Below are positions 8,861 to 17,239 of a DNA stretch of 64,000 bases, piece after piece; within the stretch, counting starts at the first letter, position 1, and every line of letters begins with the position of its first letter. Source of the stretch: JAJNBA01 sp035512775 (lineage in GTDB: Bacteria > Actinomycetota > UBA4738 > HRBIN12); the NCBI GenBank assembly GCA_035512775.1, contig DATKDI010000001.1, positions 8,725 through 72,724 on the forward strand, given 5' to 3'. The notes under the pieces were generated by a model. That model saw only the letters and a list, made by a program, of their open reading frames with translations. It was not told where the DNA came from and did not search any database. The translations under genes and the position numbers were made by a program.

Positions 8861-9106
8861 CTACTCGGCTTCGGGCTCCTCGGGTCGCTCGTAGTCGATC
8901 TTCCCTTCGGCGATCTCCTGGAGGGCGATCGAGAGCGGCTTGTTCGAGAAGCCGGTTTCCACCAGGGGCGGCACGAACTCGCCACGGCCCTCGCCGAGTT
9001 GGTTGTAGTACGAGTTGATCTCGCGCGCGCGCTTGGCAGCAAGTATCACCAGCGAGTACTTCGAATCCACGGCGGCGAGCAGGTCGTCGATCTTGGGCTC
9101 GATCAC
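8861..9106 (-). CDS. rpoZ: RNA polymerase omega subunit
   Basis: 81 residues. It begins MIEPKIDDLLAAVDSKYSLV, followed by AAKRAREIN, the conserved omega core that clamps the beta-prime subunit. The C-terminal tail ends in an acidic run (PEEPEAE), and the segment KPLSIALQEIAEGKI is typical of actinobacterial omega. It lies 15 bases after gmk and before coaBC, the standard gmk-rpoZ-coaBC-metK order. Confidence 0.95.
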   Translation of the reverse strand: MIEPKIDDLLAAVDSKYSLVILAAKRAREINSYYNQLGEGRGEFVPPLVETGFSNKPLSIALQEIAEGKIDYERPEEPEAE

Positions 9107-9121
9107 AGAAGAGGCCTTTCC

Positions 9122-9742
9122 CTAGGAAGGGGAGCGGGATGCCTCGATGATAGCAGCGACCTGCGCAGATGCTCGTTTGAGGTCGTCGTTGACGACCACG
9201 TGGTCGAACCAGCCCCGCTGCTCCAACTCCCATGCCGCGGTCTCCAGCCGGAGACGGATCCGCTCCTCCGTCTCGGTGCCTCGCCCGCGGAGACGGCGCT
9301 CGAGCTCCTCCATCGACGGCGGCTCGATGTAGATCAGGACCGATCCGGGAACCCGCTCCCGGACCTGGGACGCGCCGACCACGTCGATCTCCAGGACCAC
9401 GTCTCGGCCGGCGGCCAGCCGGTCCTCGACGAAGCCACGGGGGGTTCCCGATCGATGCCCCACGATCTCCGCCCATTCCAGGAGCTCGCCAGCGCGGATC
9501 ATCCGCTCGAATGCGTCGTCGTCGATGAAGAAGTAGTCGACCCCGTCGACCTCCCCCGGCCGAGGAGCGCGCGTGGTTACCGAGACCGACAGCGAGAGTC
9601 CCTCCGGATCGCGGGTGACCAGCTCCCGAACGATGCTCCCCTTGCCCACCCCGGAGGGACCCGCGAGGACGAAGAGCTTCCCCGTGCGGATGACCGGCTT
9701 ACTTCTTGAATCGGTCGAGGAGCTGCGCGCGCTGTTTCGCAC
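9122..9742 (-). CDS. gmk: Guanylate kinase
   Basis: It phosphorylates GMP to GDP. The P-loop GPSGVGKG, the GMP-binding segment SVSVTTRAPRPGEVDG followed by YFF, and the lid segment (RLRGRGTETEERIRLRL) are intact. There is no start codon in frame between the mihF stop and the first conserved strand, so translation must begin inside mihF. GTG at 9742 follows GGGGA at short spacing and is used here (206 residues); GTG at 9757 is the alternative (211 residues). Either start gives a long overlap (44 or 59 bases) with mihF, unusual for this window where four-base overlaps are the rule. Confidence 0.92.
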   Translation of the reverse strand: MRNSARSSSTDSRSKPVIRTGKLFVLAGPSGVGKGSIVRELVTRDPEGLSLSVSVTTRAPRPGEVDGVDYFFIDDDAFERMIRAGELLEWAEIVGHRSGTPRGFVEDRLAAGRDVVLEIDVVGASQVRERVPGSVLIYIEPPSMEELERRLRGRGTETEERIRLRLETAAWELEQRGWFDHVVVNDDLKRASAQVAAIIEASRSPS

Positions 9743-10010
9743 CCAGTCCCCGAACACGGCGGCTGGCAGAGATGTCGAGCTCTTCCATCAGCTTCTGCGC
9801 CCGAACCTTGCCGACACCCGGGAGCGACTCGAGGACCGCCGACACCTTCATCTTCCCGACGGTGTCCTCCGTCGACCGCATCAACACGTCACCCAACGTC
9901 CGCTTCCCGGACTTGAGCTCTCCTTTGAGCTCGGCGCGCTTCTTCCGCGCCTCCGCAGCCTTCGCGAGGGCCTGCGCGCGCTGTTCCGGGGTGAGGATCG
10001 GGAGTGCCAT
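9699..10010 (-). CDS. mihF: Actinobacterial integration host factor (mIHF)
   Basis: 103 residues. This is a nucleoid-associated protein specific to Actinomycetota, not homologous in fold to HU-type IHF. It begins MALPILTPEQRAQALAKA with a long basic helix (EARKKRAELKGELKSG) and a helix-two-turn-helix core (LESLPGVGKVRAQKLMEEL). Start choice: AAGGAG lies seven bases before ATG 10010 but only one base before ATG 10016, so 10010 is preferred. A promoter-like pair lies just upstream. It is the strongest single taxonomic marker in the window. Confidence 0.94.
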   Translation of the reverse strand: MALPILTPEQRAQALAKAAEARKKRAELKGELKSGKRTLGDVLMRSTEDTVGKMKVSAVLESLPGVGKVRAQKLMEELDISASRRVRGLGAKQRAQLLDRFKK

Positions 10011-10048
10011 GCCCATGCTCCTTCTGCTCGGTGAGGCGTGAGGGCGCG

Positions 10049-10079
10049 AGTATACGCACGGCTCGCGGCGGCGTGACAA
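10049..10079 (-). promoter_or_regulatory. Candidate promoter of mihF-gmk-rpoZ
   Basis: On the minus strand TTGTCA (10074-10079) is followed after 19 bases by TATACT (10049-10054). The -10 box is strong, while the spacing is two bases longer than ideal. Predicted initiation near 10042 leaves a leader of about 30 bases before the AAGGAG of mihF. This lies in the 112-base gap after pyrF, which is a natural boundary between the pyr operon and the mihF run. Confidence 0.45.
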
Positions 10080-10122
10080 GCCGCGCTATCGCGTGTGGCC
10101 TGCGCTTTCGTCGATCGAGACG

Positions 10123-10806
10123 TCAGCGAAGATCGCGAAGGATCCCTCGCGCGACACCGACCGGGTCGGCAGCTTCGGTGAGCGGACGACCGATCACCAA
10201 GTAGTCGGCGCCCTTCTCGATCGCTTCGACAGGAGTCAGCACCCGCACCTGGTCGTGTCCGTTGGATCCGGCCGGACGGATCCCGGGAACGATGAGACAG
10301 AACTCCTCGCCGCACGCCGCTCGAACGTCCTCGACGTCCTCGCCGGAGACGACGACGCCGTCCAGACCCGCCGTCTTCGCTTCGAACGCGAGCGAAGCGG
10401 GGCTGGCGAGCCCCTCCCCTGCGTGACTGGATAGCACCGTGACGGCCACCACGAGTGGCGGGTCCACGCCGGCCGCCGACGCGCCACGGTCCGCCCCGCT
10501 GCGCGCGGCCCGCATCATCGCCTCGCCTCCCAACGCGTGCACGTTGAGCATCGCGATCCCGAGGCGGGCGACGTTCGCGGCGGCTCGCTCCACGGTGTTC
10601 GGGATGTCGTGGAGCTTGCAGTCCACGAACACAGGTCCGTGCGCCGCGATACCGCGTACCGCCTCGGGGCCGACACCCCATGCGAGCTCGAGGCCGACCT
10701 TCAGCATGCCCACGTGGGGCGAAAGGAGCGCCGCCAGGCGTTCGGCCTCCTCGAGCGTGGAGACGTCGAGGGCCGCGACGAGCGGATCAGCGGGGCGCGG
10801 GATCAC
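10123..10806 (-). CDS. pyrF: Orotidine 5'-phosphate decarboxylase
   Basis: 227 residues from GTG at 10806, which shares GTGA with the pyrD stop. It converts OMP to UMP, the last step of de novo pyrimidine synthesis. The catalytic Lys/Asp array is in FVDCKLHDIPNTV. The N-terminal LVAALDVSTLEEA and the C-terminal phosphate loop (GADYLVIGRPLTEAADP) are typical of the short bacterial subfamily. It is the last gene of the pyr operon. About 112 bases separate it from mihF. Confidence 0.94.
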   Translation of the reverse strand: MIPRPADPLVAALDVSTLEEAERLAALLSPHVGMLKVGLELAWGVGPEAVRGIAAHGPVFVDCKLHDIPNTVERAAANVARLGIAMLNVHALGGEAMMRAARSGADRGASAAGVDPPLVVAVTVLSSHAGEGLASPASLAFEAKTAGLDGVVVSGEDVEDVRAACGEEFCLIVPGIRPAGSNGHDQVRVLTPVEAIEKGADYLVIGRPLTEAADPVGVARGILRDLR

Positions 10807-11762
10807 GGCTCGTCGGCCGTCCCGAACCCCGCGGGAACCCGCAGGCGCGCCCGCAGGTCCCGAGGTGACTCGAGGCCCTTCGCCTTGAGATAGCCCGCGA
10901 TCCCCCTCGCGACGTCGACCGGCGACGCCGGATCGACGAGCACGGCGGTGCCCATCTGGACGGCCGAGGCGCCGGCGAGCAGCATCTCCACCGCGTCCTC
11001 GGCGCTCCGGACCCCGCCCACCGCGATGATCGGCGCCTCGGGGACGGCACGCGCCACCTCGAACACGGCTCGGAGCGTGAGCGGCTTCAGGGCGGGCCCG
11101 GACATCCATCCCGTGACGGCGCCGAGCGCGGGGCGGAGCGTCGCCGACCGTACGCCGAGCGCCGGCGGCGGACCGCCGATCGTCAGGCCGTGCGCCCCCG
11201 CTCGCACGGCCGCCTGGGCGAGCTCCGGCAGGTCCGACGCCGACATCGGGAGCTTCGCGAAGACCGGTACCAGCGACATCCGCGCCACCGCGCCCACGAT
11301 CTCGCCGGTGCGGTCAACGTGCGCCCCCAGTACGTCACGCCGAAGCTCTTCGTCCGGTCCGGACAGGTGGAGCTCGATCGCCACGACCTCCGGCCGCGTC
11401 TGCAGCGCCCCGATCAGCCGGACGTATTCCTCCAGGGATCCGCCGGCGATCGACACGATCACCGGCGCCCCTCCTCTCGCGAGGCGCGGCAGCTCCGCGT
11501 CCAAGAACACGTGGATCCCGGGGTTCTGGAGTCCCGTGGTCCACACCGTTCCGGACGGCGTCTCGGCGATCCGCGGAGGCGGGGATCCCTTCCGCGCTTC
11601 CAGCGTGATGCTGCGGGTCACCAAGCCGCCCACCTTGCGGAGGTCGACCAGCCCACTCAGTTCTCGACCTGTGCCTGCGCATCCGGAGGCGACCATCACG
11701 GGGGTGGGCAGTACGAGGCCGGCCCCGAGATCGACCGCGAGCGTGCGCTTCGCGGGGCTCAT
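10803..11762 (-). CDS. pyrD: Dihydroorotate dehydrogenase-like protein with altered active site
   Basis: 319 residues from ATG 11762, 13 bases after the pyrK-like gene. The fold is class 1 DHOD: PTPVMVASGCAG, ITLEARKGSPPPRIAETP, GLQNPGI, and the C-terminal FMN-phosphate region (GGVRSAEDAVEMLLAGASAV). The substrate pocket is not canonical. ELNISCPN reads ELHLSGPD at 130-137, so the base Cys becomes G135 and both Asn are lost. The NAIG stretch reads WTTG. TKTIT reads TRSIT. The INT orotate loop reads GGP. It may have lost dihydroorotate oxidation or use another substrate; the symbol reflects operon position and fold only. Confidence 0.82.
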   Translation of the reverse strand: MSPAKRTLAVDLGAGLVLPTPVMVASGCAGTGRELSGLVDLRKVGGLVTRSITLEARKGSPPPRIAETPSGTVWTTGLQNPGIHVFLDAELPRLARGGAPVIVSIAGGSLEEYVRLIGALQTRPEVVAIELHLSGPDEELRRDVLGAHVDRTGEIVGAVARMSLVPVFAKLPMSASDLPELAQAAVRAGAHGLTIGGPPPALGVRSATLRPALGAVTGWMSGPALKPLTLRAVFEVARAVPEAPIIAVGGVRSAEDAVEMLLAGASAVQMGTAVLVDPASPVDVARGIAGYLKAKGLESPRDLRARLRVPAGFGTADEP

Positions 11763-11775
11763 GTCCTTCGCTCGC

Positions 11776-12648
11776 TCATCCAGGCCACGCTCGAACCACC
11801 GGGAGGCCTTCGGGCGGGGTGGGCAGCATCGTGGGTCGCTCACCGAGCCACCGGTCCCAGAGCACGCGGGCCGGGTTGAAGACCGGACCGTCCATGCAGG
11901 TGCGGAGGTTGTCGTAGCCACTCCCGTCCTTGCGCGCCACCGGCACCACGCACGTCTGACAGAGGCCGTAGCCGCATCCCATCCGTTCCTCGAGCGCCAT
12001 CTGCGCCGGCAGCCCTCGCTCCTTGCAGAAGGCGGCGATGCGCTCCAATGTTCGCGCGGGGCCTGCCGCGTACACGACCTGTGCCTTGCTCCGCTCGGCG
12101 GCCTCCGCGAGGACATCCATCACCCCGCCACGATCACCGAGGGTCCCGTCCGCCGTGACGATCGCGACGGTCTGCGACAGCCGTTTCGCATCGATCGGCT
12201 TCAGCACGCGCTCGAGCGTCTCGGCACCGACGACCATGTCGACCCGCTTGCCGGCGGCCACGAGCTCCTGGGCGAGGAAGTACAGGGTCGCGGCCCCGTG
12301 GCGCTCCGCCACGAGGAGGCAGTTCGACAAGCGCCGCGGATGGGAGAACCCCTTGCCCAGAGGGCCGATCAGATCGAGGAAAGAGTGAGCGCGGGTGGAC
12401 GCGAGCCACGAGGTCCCCGGCCCCGCCGGGTCGATCACGAACTCCAGCGTGCCCGCCCAGCCACCCCGGCGAGACGCGTCGTGGATCGCGAGATGGCGTC
12501 GGAGCAGGAACTCCCGCCCTTCCGGCATCTGGACGGCGACGAACTGTCCGGGCCTCGCCTTCTCCGCGACCTCGGGCGCCACGACCGTGAGCTGGTGATA
12601 TGCCCCGAGCTTGCGCGTCGAGAGCACCTCGGCGCGGACGCGCTTCAT
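11776..12648 (-). CDS. pyrK: PyrK-like iron-sulfur flavoprotein subunit, divergent
   Basis: 290 residues. It resembles the electron-transfer subunit of class 1B dihydroorotate dehydrogenase, which passes electrons to NAD through FAD and a 2Fe-2S cluster. The four cluster cysteines are present (C225, C230, C233, C251; spacing 4, 2, 17). The GPLGKGF loop and the AAGPARTLE segment are also kept. The FAD motif RRPxS reads RRHLA at 50-54. The NAD-side glycine motif GGGxG reads AERHG at 114-118. It starts with ATG overlapping the carB stop by four bases. Because its partner PyrD is also altered, the pair may form a different redox enzyme (inference). Confidence 0.8.
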   Translation of the reverse strand: MKRVRAEVLSTRKLGAYHQLTVVAPEVAEKARPGQFVAVQMPEGREFLLRRHLAIHDASRRGGWAGTLEFVIDPAGPGTSWLASTRAHSFLDLIGPLGKGFSHPRRLSNCLLVAERHGAATLYFLAQELVAAGKRVDMVVGAETLERVLKPIDAKRLSQTVAIVTADGTLGDRGGVMDVLAEAAERSKAQVVYAAGPARTLERIAAFCKERGLPAQMALEERMGCGYGLCQTCVVPVARKDGSGYDNLRTCMDGPVFNPARVLWDRWLGERPTMLPTPPEGLPVVRAWPG

Positions 12649-15600
12649 GCCGCCCCGGTTCCACGCGCGCGGGCGCGGTCCGCCTCGAACCCGAGTCGCT
12701 CCTGAACCGGCCGCGCCCGCGCGCCGGCGTGGTGCTCCTGGATCGACTTGGGCTCGGTCGTGCCCGCGAGCAGGGCTTCGATCCCGCGGACGGCCGCGAA
12801 CGCGCCCGGCATCGTGGTGAGACAGGGAACGCCCGCCGCCGCCGCCGCCGTTCGGATGTGGTAGCCGTCGGTCCTCGGGCCCCGCCCGAACGGCGTGTTG
12901 ATCACGAGGTCGACCCGGCCCGCGCGGATCATCTCGGCCACGTTGTCCGCGCTCTCTGGGGCCTCACTCATCTTCGCCACCACCTCGACCGGGATACCCG
13001 CCCGTCGGAGCACGCCGGCGGTCCCCGTCGTCGCCAACAAGCCGAAGCCGAGGTCGGCGAGGCGCTTCGCGGGGAACACGATCGCGCGCTTGTCCCGGTT
13101 GGCCACGCTCACGAAGACGGTCCCGGATGTCGGGAGCGCATGCCCCGCCGCCACCATCGCCTTGGCGAGTGCCGCACCCGGGTCCGCGTCGATCCCCATC
13201 ACCTCTCCGGTCGAGCGCATCTCCGGCCCCAGCACCGTGTCGACTCCCGGGAACCTGCCGAACGGAAGGACCGCCGCCTTGACGGCGGTGAACGGGAGAC
13301 CGCGGTAGTGCCCTGCATCCGCCGGGATGACTCCCTCGGATTCCAGCTCGGCGAGCATCCTCCCGGCGAGCACCAGCGTGGCGACGCGAGCGAGCGAGAC
13401 ACCGATCACCTTGGACACGAACGGCACGGTACGCGACGCGCGAGGATTCGCCTCGAGCACCCAGATCTTCTCGTCCTTGACCGCGAGCTGCAGGTTCAGG
13501 AGGCCCACGACACCGATCCGGCGCGCCAGCCGGCGGGCGATGTCCTCGATCCGGTCCAGCTCCTCGTCGGACAGCGTCGCCGGTGGGATCTGGCACGAGG
13601 AATCGCCGGAATGCACTCCGGCTTCCTCGATGTGCTCCATCACCGCGCCGATGAAGACGTCGACGCCGTCGCAGACTGCGTCGACGTCGACCTCGATCGC
13701 CCCCTCGAGGAAGCGGTCGATCAGGACCGGGTGTTCGCGGGATGCTGCGGCCGCCGACCGGACGAACGTTTCGAGCTCGTCGTCGCCGTAGACGATCTCC
13801 ATCGCGCGCCCCCCGAGGACGTAGGAAGGTCTGACGATGACCGGATAGCCGATCCGGCGCGCGATGACGCGAGCTTCCTCGATCGTTCGCGCCTCCCCGT
13901 GCGGGGGGGCGGGGATCTCCATCTCCTGGAGGAGCTCCGCGAACCGTCCGCGATCCTCCGCGAGGTCGATCGCGTCCGGCGACGTCCCCAGGATCGTGAA
14001 CCCGGCACCCTGGAGGATCCGCGCCAGTTCGAGCGGCGTCTGGCCGCCGAACTGCGCGATCACCCCGACGGGTCGCTCCGCTCGGCAGACGGCGAGGACG
14101 TCCTCGGCGGTGAGGGGCTCGAAATAGAGCCGGCTCGACGTGTCGTAGTCCGTGGAGACGGTCTCGGGGTTCGAGTTGATCATCACCGACTCGAAGCCGG
14201 CATCCTCCAGCGCGAACGCGGCGTGCACGCAGACGTAGTCGAACTCGATCCCCTGCCCGATGCGGTTGGGCCCCGCCCCCAGGATCACGACGCGAGGCCG
14301 CGTGGCCTCCGTGACCTCGGACTCCTCTTCATAGGTCGAGTAGTGGTACGGGGTCTGGGCGGGGAACTCGCCGCCGCACGTGTCCACGGACTTGAACACG
14401 GGCAGGAGCGCGAGCTCCTCCCGCCGTGCCCGTACGTCCGTTTCCGTCGACCCCGTTTCGAACGCGATCCGTGCGTCCGACAGGCCGGCGCGCTTCGCGT
14501 CGAGGAAGCGATCGCGCTCGAGCGCATCCAGCGCCGTCCCACGGAGGTCCTCGGCACGCTCCCACACCTGGGACATCTGGTCGACGAACCACGGGTCGAC
14601 CGACGATGCCGCGGCGATCTCGTCCACGCCGTGACCCGCATCGAGCGCCCGCTCGATCAGATGGAACCGGCCCTCGCTCCCTTCGCGAAGTGCGGTCAGC
14701 GCGTCGACGTTGCCTTCGACGTACGCGGCGCCGAGATCCGAGCCGATCTTCTCGAGGCCGCGCCACGCCTTCCCGAGGGCTTCCTTGAAGGTCCGCCCGA
14801 TCGCCATCACCTCGCCCACCGACTTCATCGTCGACGTGAGGACCGGATCGGCCTCGGGGAACTTCTCGAACGCGAATCGCGGGACCTTGACCACCACGTA
14901 ATCGAGCGTCGGCTCGAACGAGGCAGGTGTGGCGCCGGTGATGTCGTTGCGGATCTCGTCCAGTCGGAAGCCCACCGCCAGGAGCGCCGCGATCTTCGCG
15001 ATGGGGAACCCGGTGGCCTTCGAGGCGAGTGCGGACGAGCGGCTCACACGCGGGTTCATCTCGATCAGCACACGACGCCCGGTGACGGGATCCACCGCGA
15101 ACTGCACGTTGGAGCCCCCCGTCTCGACACCGATCGCTCGCAAGCACGCAAGGGCGTCGTCACGCATCCCCTGGTATTCGCGGTCCGTCAGGGTCTGCTG
15201 CGGAGCGACCGTGACGGAGTCCCCGGTGTGGACCCCCATGGGATCGATGTTCTCGATCGAGCAGACGACCACCGCGTTGTCGGCGTGGTCGCGCATCACC
15301 TCGAGCTCGAACTCCTTCCAGCCCGCGATCGACTCTTCGACGAGGATCTCCGAGATGGGACTCGCGGCAAGCGACCGTCTCGCAAGGACGCTGAGCTCCT
15401 CCCGGGACGCCGCGAACCCGCTCCCTCCCCCGCCGAGGGTGAAGGACGGCCTGACGATCACCGGGAATCCCAGCTCGTCTCCGAGGGCCAGCGCGTCCTG
15501 GAGGGCATGTGCGATCCCGGCGCGCGGCACGTCCAGACCCGCCTTCGCCATCGTCTCCTTGAATCGGCTGCGGTCCTCCGCGCGGTGGATCGTCTCCAGG

Positions 15601-15956
15601 CTGGCCCCGATCAGCTCGACGCCGAGTCGCTCGAGGTCGCCCGATTCCGCGAGCGCGACGCTCACGTTCAATCCGGTCTGACCCCCGATCGTCGGCAGCA
15701 ACGCGTCGGGTCGTTCCCGTTCGATCACCGCGAGCACCGACTCCGGCGTGAGGGGCTCGATGTACGTCCGGTCGGCGAACTCGGGGTCGGTCATGATCGT
15801 GGCGGGGTTGGAGTTGACGAGCGCGACGCGATACCCCTCCTGGCGAAGGACCCGGCATGCCTGCGTGCCGGAGTAGTCGAACTCGCACGCCTGGCCGATC
15901 ACGATCGGGCCCGATCCGATCACCAGGATCGACGACAGATCCGTGCGTTTCGGCAT
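12645..15956 (-). CDS. carB: Carbamoyl-phosphate synthase large subunit
   Basis: 1103 residues, the expected full length. It makes carbamoyl phosphate from bicarbonate, ATP and ammonia delivered by CarA. It has two homologous ATP-grasp halves: the first includes EFDYSGTQACRVL and EMNPRVSRSSAL near 300, the second includes ILGAGPNRIGQGIEFDY near 560 and EANPRASRTVPF near 840. The C-terminal MGS-like allosteric domain runs from about residue 945. It starts one base inside the carA stop (TGATG) and its end overlaps the pyrK-like start by four bases. Confidence 0.97.
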   Translation of the reverse strand: MPKRTDLSSILVIGSGPIVIGQACEFDYSGTQACRVLRQEGYRVALVNSNPATIMTDPEFADRTYIEPLTPESVLAVIERERPDALLPTIGGQTGLNVSVALAESGDLERLGVELIGASLETIHRAEDRSRFKETMAKAGLDVPRAGIAHALQDALALGDELGFPVIVRPSFTLGGGGSGFAASREELSVLARRSLAASPISEILVEESIAGWKEFELEVMRDHADNAVVVCSIENIDPMGVHTGDSVTVAPQQTLTDREYQGMRDDALACLRAIGVETGGSNVQFAVDPVTGRRVLIEMNPRVSRSSALASKATGFPIAKIAALLAVGFRLDEIRNDITGATPASFEPTLDYVVVKVPRFAFEKFPEADPVLTSTMKSVGEVMAIGRTFKEALGKAWRGLEKIGSDLGAAYVEGNVDALTALREGSEGRFHLIERALDAGHGVDEIAAASSVDPWFVDQMSQVWERAEDLRGTALDALERDRFLDAKRAGLSDARIAFETGSTETDVRARREELALLPVFKSVDTCGGEFPAQTPYHYSTYEEESEVTEATRPRVVILGAGPNRIGQGIEFDYVCVHAAFALEDAGFESVMINSNPETVSTDYDTSSRLYFEPLTAEDVLAVCRAERPVGVIAQFGGQTPLELARILQGAGFTILGTSPDAIDLAEDRGRFAELLQEMEIPAPPHGEARTIEEARVIARRIGYPVIVRPSYVLGGRAMEIVYGDDELETFVRSAAAASREHPVLIDRFLEGAIEVDVDAVCDGVDVFIGAVMEHIEEAGVHSGDSSCQIPPATLSDEELDRIEDIARRLARRIGVVGLLNLQLAVKDEKIWVLEANPRASRTVPFVSKVIGVSLARVATLVLAGRMLAELESEGVIPADAGHYRGLPFTAVKAAVLPFGRFPGVDTVLGPEMRSTGEVMGIDADPGAALAKAMVAAGHALPTSGTVFVSVANRDKRAIVFPAKRLADLGFGLLATTGTAGVLRRAGIPVEVVAKMSEAPESADNVAEMIRAGRVDLVINTPFGRGPRTDGYHIRTAAAAAGVPCLTTMPGAFAAVRGIEALLAGTTEPKSIQEHHAGARARPVQERLGFEADRARARGTGAA

Positions 15957-17239
15957 CAGGACTTCTTTCCCGGGGGGCTACCGCTCGCAAGCTCGCTCCT
16001 TGAGCCCCTTCCCGTCGGGCTACCGCTCGCAAGCTCGCTCCGTGAGCCCCTTCCCATCGGGCTACCGCTCGCAAGCTCGCTGCTTGAGCCCGCCCAACCC
16101 CCCGCCTCGATGAGGCTCCGGAACTCTTGGAACAAGCCCTGGGCGTCGTGCGGCCCCGGCGCCGCCTCCGGGTGGTACTGGACGGAGAGGGCGGGGACGT
16201 CGAGGCAGCGGAGACCCTCCAACGTGTCGTCGTTGAGGTTGCGGTGACTCATCTCCACGCGGCCGAACGCGGTACGGACCGCTCCGTCCGGACCGCGTTC
16301 CCACCCGGCGGGATCGACCGCGAACCCGTGGTTGTGACTGGTGATGTGCACCTCGCCCGTCCGCGTGTCCCATACCGGCTGGTTCACGCCCCGGTGACCG
16401 AAGGGCATCTTGTAGGTCCGGCCGCCGAGCGCGAGGCCCAGCAGCTGGTGCCCGAGGCAGATGCCGAAGAGCGGGATCCGTCCGAGCAGCCCTGCGGTCG
16501 CGGCGACCCCGTAAGCGGTCGCCGCCGGGTCGCCCGGTCCGTTGGACAGGAGCACCCCGTCGAAGCCGCCGGCCGCGACGTCGGCGGGCGGCGTCTCCGC
16601 CGGGACAACGGTGGCGTCGAATCCGGTCGCCGCTGCCATGCGCAGGATGTTCCGCTTGACCCCGAAGTCGTAGACGGCGATCCGCAGTGCCCGGCCACGT
16701 GAGGTGTCCGCGGGTCCCACCACCGCGCTCGCCTGATACGGCTCCCCCGTCGTGACCGTCCGCGCCAGGTCGGCACCGGCCATGCCCTGGGTCTGCCGGA
16801 TCCGGTCGACCAGGGACGACGGTTCGAGGTCCGTCGTGGAGATCGCGGCCCGCATCGCCCCGGCGTCGCGGATCCGCAAGGTGAGCTTCCGCGTGTCGAT
16901 CCCCTCGATCCCGATCACCCCGGCCGCCAGGAGAGCCTCGCCGAGGGTGCTCTCCGCTTTCGGACCCGACGCTCGCCGGGACGCCTCGCGGACCGCGAAG
17001 CCGGAAACGTGGATGCCTCCGCTCTCTGCGTCACCGGCATGCATGCCGTAGTTGCCCTGCTGGGGAGCGGTCATGGTCACGATCTGACCGGCGTACGACG
17101 GGTCGGTGAGGACCTCTTGGTAGCCGCCCATGCCGGTGTTGAAGACGGCCTCGCCGAACGCCTCTCCCTGTGCTCCGAGGCCCGAACCTCGGAAGGCGGT
17201 CCCGTCCTCCAGGGCGAGCAGCGTGGGCGGCTCGCTCAC
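15956..17239 (-). CDS. carA: Carbamoyl-phosphate synthase small (glutaminase) subunit
   Basis: 427 residues, about 45 longer than usual. The N-terminal CPSase domain begins LALEDGTAFRGSGLG. The class I glutaminase has its catalytic Cys in FGICLGHQLLGLALGG and its His/Glu pair in QYHPEAAPGP. The normal C-terminus is reached at about residue 380. After that a low-complexity tail repeats SELASGSPxGRGSR three times, coded by a 42-base tandem repeat. The tail is probably disordered and dispensable for catalysis. It overlaps pyrC by four bases and carB by one. Confidence 0.95.
   Translation of the reverse strand: MSEPPTLLALEDGTAFRGSGLGAQGEAFGEAVFNTGMGGYQEVLTDPSYAGQIVTMTAPQQGNYGMHAGDAESGGIHVSGFAVREASRRASGPKAESTLGEALLAAGVIGIEGIDTRKLTLRIRDAGAMRAAISTTDLEPSSLVDRIRQTQGMAGADLARTVTTGEPYQASAVVGPADTSRGRALRIAVYDFGVKRNILRMAAATGFDATVVPAETPPADVAAGGFDGVLLSNGPGDPAATAYGVAATAGLLGRIPLFGICLGHQLLGLALGGRTYKMPFGHRGVNQPVWDTRTGEVHITSHNHGFAVDPAGWERGPDGAVRTAFGRVEMSHRNLNDDTLEGLRCLDVPALSVQYHPEAAPGPHDAQGLFQEFRSLIEAGGWAGSSSELASGSPMGRGSRSELASGSPTGRGSRSELASGSPPGKKS
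15975..16091 (-). repeat. 42-bp tandem repeat encoding the CarA tail
   Basis: Three head-to-tail copies, beginning on the plus strand at 15975, 16017 and 16059, each starting GGGCTACCGCTCGCAAGCTC; the third is partial (33 bases). Copies differ at only a few positions. The period is a multiple of three, so the carA frame stays open and gives a 14-residue peptide repeat. No other copy of the unit was noticed in the window. Confidence 0.9.

Noticed and set aside
15975..16091. Possible CRISPR-like repeat cluster
   Set aside because: The three units are directly adjacent without spacers, lie inside carA in frame, and no cas gene is near.
12600..16247. Very long open frame on the plus strand opposite carB and the carA end (about 1215 codons)
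   Set aside because: It is antisense to conserved carB, rich in Arg/His/Asp with no recognisable domain, and results from strong codon-position GC bias. Similar antisense frames at 3636-6269, 7727-9709 and 36970-38886 were dropped for the same reason.
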